A DNA stretch of 9,568 nucleotides from Flavobacteriaceae bacterium UBA3478 (lineage in GTDB: Bacteria; Bacteroidota; Bacteroidia; Flavobacteriales; Flavobacteriaceae), in contig DFQX01000032.1 of NCBI GenBank assembly GCA_002381155.1, forward strand, positions 16,392-25,959. Direction: 5' to 3'. The position numbers were made by a program, and so were the translations under genes. Below, piece by piece: positions 7,003-9,568 of the stretch. Numbering within the stretch: the stretch's first letter is position 1; the number at the start of each line of letters is the position of its first letter. Under the pieces are notes generated by a model. That model ran no database searches. It was given only the letters and a program-made list of their open reading frames with translations, and was not told the origin of the DNA.

Positions 7003-8142
7003 ATGACAAAGAGTGAAATTCTTAAAGCTTTAAGTACCATTAGCGCACCCGGCGAAGGCCAGAATTTAGTTGAGAGTGGAGCGGTAAAAAACGTACAAGT
7101 ATTTGGAGATGAGGTCGTGGTTGATGTAACGATTAATAATCCTAGTCTGCAAGCAAAGAAGAAAACTGAAGTTTCTATTCTTCAGGTGATTCATGCCGAA
7201 GTACATCCTAAAGCCAAGATTAAGGTAAATATTTCGGTGGAGGCCCCTGAGAAAACACAAAACTCTAACCTGATCAAGGGCAAGCCCATACCAGGTATAA
7301 AAAACATTATCGCCGTAGCCTCTGGCAAAGGAGGGGTTGGTAAGTCTACGGTTACTGCAAATCTTGCCGTTTCATTAGCTAAAATGGGATTTGAAGTAGG
7401 CCTTTTAGATGCCGATATTTATGGACCTTCTCAGCCACTGATGTTTGATGTTGAAAATGAGAAGCCGTTAGCCATTGATGTTGATGGAAAATCTAAAATG
7501 AAGCCTGTCTCTAACTATGGGGTGAAGCTACTCTCTATAGGTTTCTTTACCGAAAAAGACCAGGCTGTTATTTGGAGAGGGCCGATGGCAGCTAAAGCAC
7601 TTAACCAGATGATCTTTGATGCGCACTGGGGTGAGCTCGATTTTTTAATTGTCGATCTGCCTCCAGGTACGGGGGATATTCACCTCAGTATCATGCAGTC
7701 ATTACCAATTACTGGAGCCGTAGTAGTCAGTACTCCTCAAGAAGTGGCTTTAGCTGACGCTCGTAAAGGGATTGCAATGTTTGCCCAAGACGCCATTCAG
7801 GTACCGGTACTCGGCATCATAGAGAATATGTCTTACTTCACCCCTGCAGAATTACCTGAGAACAAATACTATATATTTGGTGAGGGAGGCGCGAAGCATC
7901 TAGCAGAACGAATGGGAGTACCTCTTTTGGGAGAAATTCCTCTTGTTCAGAGTGTTCGAGAAGCAGGAGATGTTGGTCGACCGGCTGGCCTACAAGATCA
8001 TACACCCGTATCAGAGGCTTTCGAATCTTTAACCAAAGAAGTAGTTTCAGAGTTGGTGAGAAGAAACGAAACACTTCCGCCTACAGAGGCAATACGAATT
8101 ACAACCATGGCAGGATGTTCTGCCGTTAAATCAAAGCGCTGA
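7003..8142 (+). CDS. mrp: Mrp/NBP35 (ApbC)-family P-loop ATPase, putative Fe-S cluster carrier
   Basis: 379 residues. Residues ~1-80 form a MIP18/DUF59-type domain common at the front of bacterial Mrp. From ~100 on is the ATPase: deviant Walker A GKGGVGKST (108-116, with K109 and K114), LLDADIYGPSQP (134-145), WRGPM (191-195), the DLPPGTGD motif (218-225) and ENMSYF (274-279). Family members bind ATP as homodimers and carry or transfer Fe-S clusters. The CxxC pair that normally follows the ENMS segment is absent (TPAELPENKYYIFG instead), and the only cysteine in the whole protein is C372 in TTMAGCSAVK, eight residues from the end. I recall this form in Bacteroidota, but have not verified it. 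The next gene, an Fe-S scaffold, overlaps by one base (TGATG), supporting a joint role. Start at ATG 7003 follows a TAnnTTTG element. Confidence 0.93.
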   Translation: MTKSEILKALSTISAPGEGQNLVESGAVKNVQVFGDEVVVDVTINNPSLQAKKKTEVSILQVIHAEVHPKAKIKVNISVEAPEKTQNSNLIKGKPIPGIKNIIAVASGKGGVGKSTVTANLAVSLAKMGFEVGLLDADIYGPSQPLMFDVENEKPLAIDVDGKSKMKPVSNYGVKLLSIGFFTEKDQAVIWRGPMAAKALNQMIFDAHWGELDFLIVDLPPGTGDIHLSIMQSLPITGAVVVSTPQEVALADARKGIAMFAQDAIQVPVLGIIENMSYFTPAELPENKYYIFGEGGAKHLAERMGVPLLGEIPLVQSVREAGDVGRPAGLQDHTPVSEAFESLTKEVVSELVRRNETLPPTEAIRITTMAGCSAVKSKR

Positions 8143-8381
8143 TGACAGCAAATGAACTAAAAGAGAAAGTCGAGGCAGCTCTTGCTGAAATTCGACCCTT
8201 TCTTCAAAGCGATGGAGGAGATATTTCTCTAGTTTCTATTGACAACGGAACCTCAGTCAAGGTTCGACTAGAAGGAAATTGCGTGGGTTGTTCCATCAAC
8301 CAGATGACCCTTAAAAGCGGGGTTGAGATGACTATCAAGAAATTTGCTCCTCAAATTGAGGAGGTTATTAATATCGCCTAG
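8142..8381 (+). CDS. NifU C-terminal-domain (Nfu-type) Fe-S scaffold protein
   Basis: 79 residues, consisting only of a NifU_N-less Nfu domain. The hallmark pieces are IRPFLQSDGGDISLVSI (~17-33) and GNCVGCSINQMTLKSGVE (~45-62), with the cluster-binding pair C47 and C50. Such proteins bind a [4Fe-4S] or [2Fe-2S] cluster at a dimer interface and pass it to target enzymes. The start codon shares one base with the mrp stop (TGATG), the strongest form of translational coupling in this window. The length is normal for single-domain Nfu proteins and no residue of the motif is missing. Confidence 0.95.
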   Translation: MTANELKEKVEAALAEIRPFLQSDGGDISLVSIDNGTSVKVRLEGNCVGCSINQMTLKSGVEMTIKKFAPQIEEVINIA

Positions 8382-8391
8382 AATAAAAACC

Positions 8392-9450
8392 ATGATTACA
8401 ACCGATATCCTAATCATAGGAGCGGGACCTACAGGCCTTTTTACTGTTTTCGAAGCAGGATTATTACAACTTAAATGCCATCTAGTCGATACCCTGCCTC
8501 AACCTGGCGGTCAACTAGCTGAGTTATATCCTAAAAAACCGATTTACGATATTCCTGGGTATCCTGAAGTGCTAGCCGGTGAATTGGTTGAAAATTTAAT
8601 GAAGCAAATTAAACCCTTTCAACCTGGATTTACTCTTGGTGAAAGAGCAGAGACCTTAGAACGTACCGAGGATGATTATTTTATTGTAACCACTAATAAA
8701 GGAACAAAGCACAAATCAAAAGTAGTTGCTATCGCAGGGGGTCTTGGAAGTTTCGAGCCGAGAAAACCTGAAATTTCTGGTATAGAGAAGTTCGAAGATC
8801 GCGGAGTTGCTTACATGGTTAAAGATCCAGAGCAATATCGTGGTAAAAAAGTTTTGATTGCGGGAGGGGGAGATTCGGCCCTAGATTGGTCAATTTTCTT
8901 AAGTGACATTGCCAGTGAGGTTCATTTGGTTCATCGCCGCAACGAATTTAGAGGTGCTTTAGATTCGGTTGAGAAAGTTCAAGAACTTAAGAATAAAGGA
9001 AAGATTCTACTAAATACACCTGCTGAGGTGGTTGAAATAAAAGGAGGAGATTCACTGGAGTCTTTAGTAATCCATAATCATCAAACTGATTTAACGAAGG
9101 AGGTGGCTGTAGATGCTTTCATTCCGCTGTTTGGTCTTTCTCCAAAATTAGGCCCCTTATCTGATTGGGGATTGGAGATTGAGAAGAACGCCATTAAGGT
9201 AGATCACACTCTTGATTATCAAACGAATATATCGGGTGTCTATGCTATCGGTGATGTAAATACCTATCCAGGTAAACTGAAATTGATTCTTTGTGGTTTT
9301 CATGAGGCAACTTTAATGTGCCAAAGTGCTTATGCTCGTATTTATCCAGACAAACGTTATGTGATGAAATATACTACGGTAGGCGGCGTTACCGGTTTTG
9401 ATGGCTCCAAAAAAGAAGCACCTAAAGCCGTTGTTAAAACAATTGACTAA
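8392..9450 (+). CDS. Thioredoxin-reductase-like ferredoxin-NAD(P)H reductase (FAD flavoprotein)
   Basis: 352 residues from ATG 8392, ten bases after the nfu stop. An upstream in-frame TTG at 8344 would lie inside nfu and add 16 residues unlike any flavoprotein start, so it is rejected. FAD binding: GAGPTG (10-15) and the C-terminal GVYAIGDVN (282-290). NAD(P)H binding: GGGDSALDW (158-166) and VHRRNEFRG (180-188); HRR is typical of NADPH-preferring members. The redox-active CxxC of thioredoxin reductase is missing: the region after the FAD lobe (VVAIAGGLGSFEPRKP, 111-126) runs on without it. That, the length with a C-terminal extension, and the ferredoxin gene two bases downstream fit the TrxR-like ferredoxin-NADP reductases known from Chlorobium and Bacillus rather than thioredoxin reductase. 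It would transfer electrons between NAD(P)H and ferredoxin in the cytoplasm. Confidence 0.93.
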   Translation: MITTDILIIGAGPTGLFTVFEAGLLQLKCHLVDTLPQPGGQLAELYPKKPIYDIPGYPEVLAGELVENLMKQIKPFQPGFTLGERAETLERTEDDYFIVTTNKGTKHKSKVVAIAGGLGSFEPRKPEISGIEKFEDRGVAYMVKDPEQYRGKKVLIAGGGDSALDWSIFLSDIASEVHLVHRRNEFRGALDSVEKVQELKNKGKILLNTPAEVVEIKGGDSLESLVIHNHQTDLTKEVAVDAFIPLFGLSPKLGPLSDWGLEIEKNAIKVDHTLDYQTNISGVYAIGDVNTYPGKLKLILCGFHEATLMCQSAYARIYPDKRYVMKYTTVGGVTGFDGSKKEAPKAVVKTID

Positions 9451-9452
9451 TC

Positions 9453-9568
9453 ATGAATGAGGTTGCAATAACAATCATCGATCGACAGGGTGTCAAGCAT
9501 GAATTGCAAGCTCCGACAGACATGAATATGAATCTCATGGAGGTAGTACGCTCTTATGAGATTGAGCC
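9453..9568 (+). CDS. [2Fe-2S] ferredoxin, N-terminal part, cut by window end
   Basis: ATG at 9453, two bases after the reductase stop codon, opens a frame that stays open to the end of the window (38 codons plus two bases). The visible protein begins MNEVAITIIDRQGVKHEL and continues to NLMEVVRSYEIEP. This matches the beta-grasp start and the NLMEVxR segment just before the first cluster-binding cysteines in adrenodoxin-type [2Fe-2S] ferredoxins. The cysteines themselves would lie just beyond the window, so they are not seen. The position directly after a ferredoxin reductase gene supports the call; the two products are probably redox partners. Confidence 0.82.
   Translation, partial: MNEVAITIIDRQGVKHELQAPTDMNMNLMEVVRSYEIE

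Noticed and set aside
8344..8391. Longer form of the ferredoxin reductase starting at TTG 8344
   Set aside because: It would overlap nfu by 38 bases and add a basic 16-residue leader; the ATG at 8392 places the first FAD-binding strand (MITTDILIIGAGPTG) right at the start, as is normal for this family.
8392..9450. Thioredoxin reductase (trxB)
   Set aside because: The redox CxxC is absent and a ferredoxin gene follows directly; ferredoxin reductase fits better.

Overview
The window looks like ordinary chromosomal DNA from a member of Bacteroidota, most likely a Flavobacteriales-type organism. The base composition is moderately AT-rich. The promoter-like elements match the Bacteroidota pattern TAnnTTTG. 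The TonB-dependent receptor, the TrmB N-terminus (MGSKNKLKRF), the alkyltransferase-like protein with a PAHRVVNR motif and the Mrp protein without CxxC all resemble forms I associate with that phylum. These assignments come from memory of families; no search was run. I see no rRNA, tRNA, CRISPR array, insertion sequence, phage gene or pseudogene, and no gene-free stretch longer than about 70 bases.

Layout: (1) Bases 1-2433 hold the 3' part of a TonB-dependent outer-membrane receptor gene, closed by a clear intrinsic terminator. (2) Bases 2504-4290 encode a two-component pair: an OmpR/PhoB-type response regulator and a histidine kinase with two membrane helices and almost no extracytoplasmic loop. 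(3) A GT-B glycosyltransferase gene (5288-4227, minus strand) converges on the kinase gene and overlaps its 3' end by 64 bp. (4) From a promoter that touches the glycosyltransferase start codon, a tightly packed plus-strand series follows: trmB (tRNA m7G46 methyltransferase), a LysE-family exporter, an alkyltransferase-like DNA-repair protein, Mrp (P-loop ATPase), a NifU C-terminal-domain Fe-S scaffold, a thioredoxin-reductase-like ferredoxin-NAD(P)H reductase and the start of a [2Fe-2S] ferredoxin cut by the window end.

The last four genes form the most coherent functional unit. Mrp and the NifU-like protein are Fe-S cluster carriers or scaffolds. The flavoprotein and ferredoxin would form an NAD(P)H-to-ferredoxin electron path that could supply reductant for cluster assembly or other ferredoxin-dependent reactions. 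Gaps of -1, +10 and +2 bases, together with a TAnnTTTG element in front of mrp, suggest one transcript.

I found no convincing previously undescribed system. The points most worth checking are the Mrp protein with a single cysteine at its extreme C-terminus, the alanine-type alkyltransferase-like protein coupled to a transporter, the sensor-poor kinase, the 64-bp tail-to-tail overlap, and two consecutive genes that appear to start with TTG.
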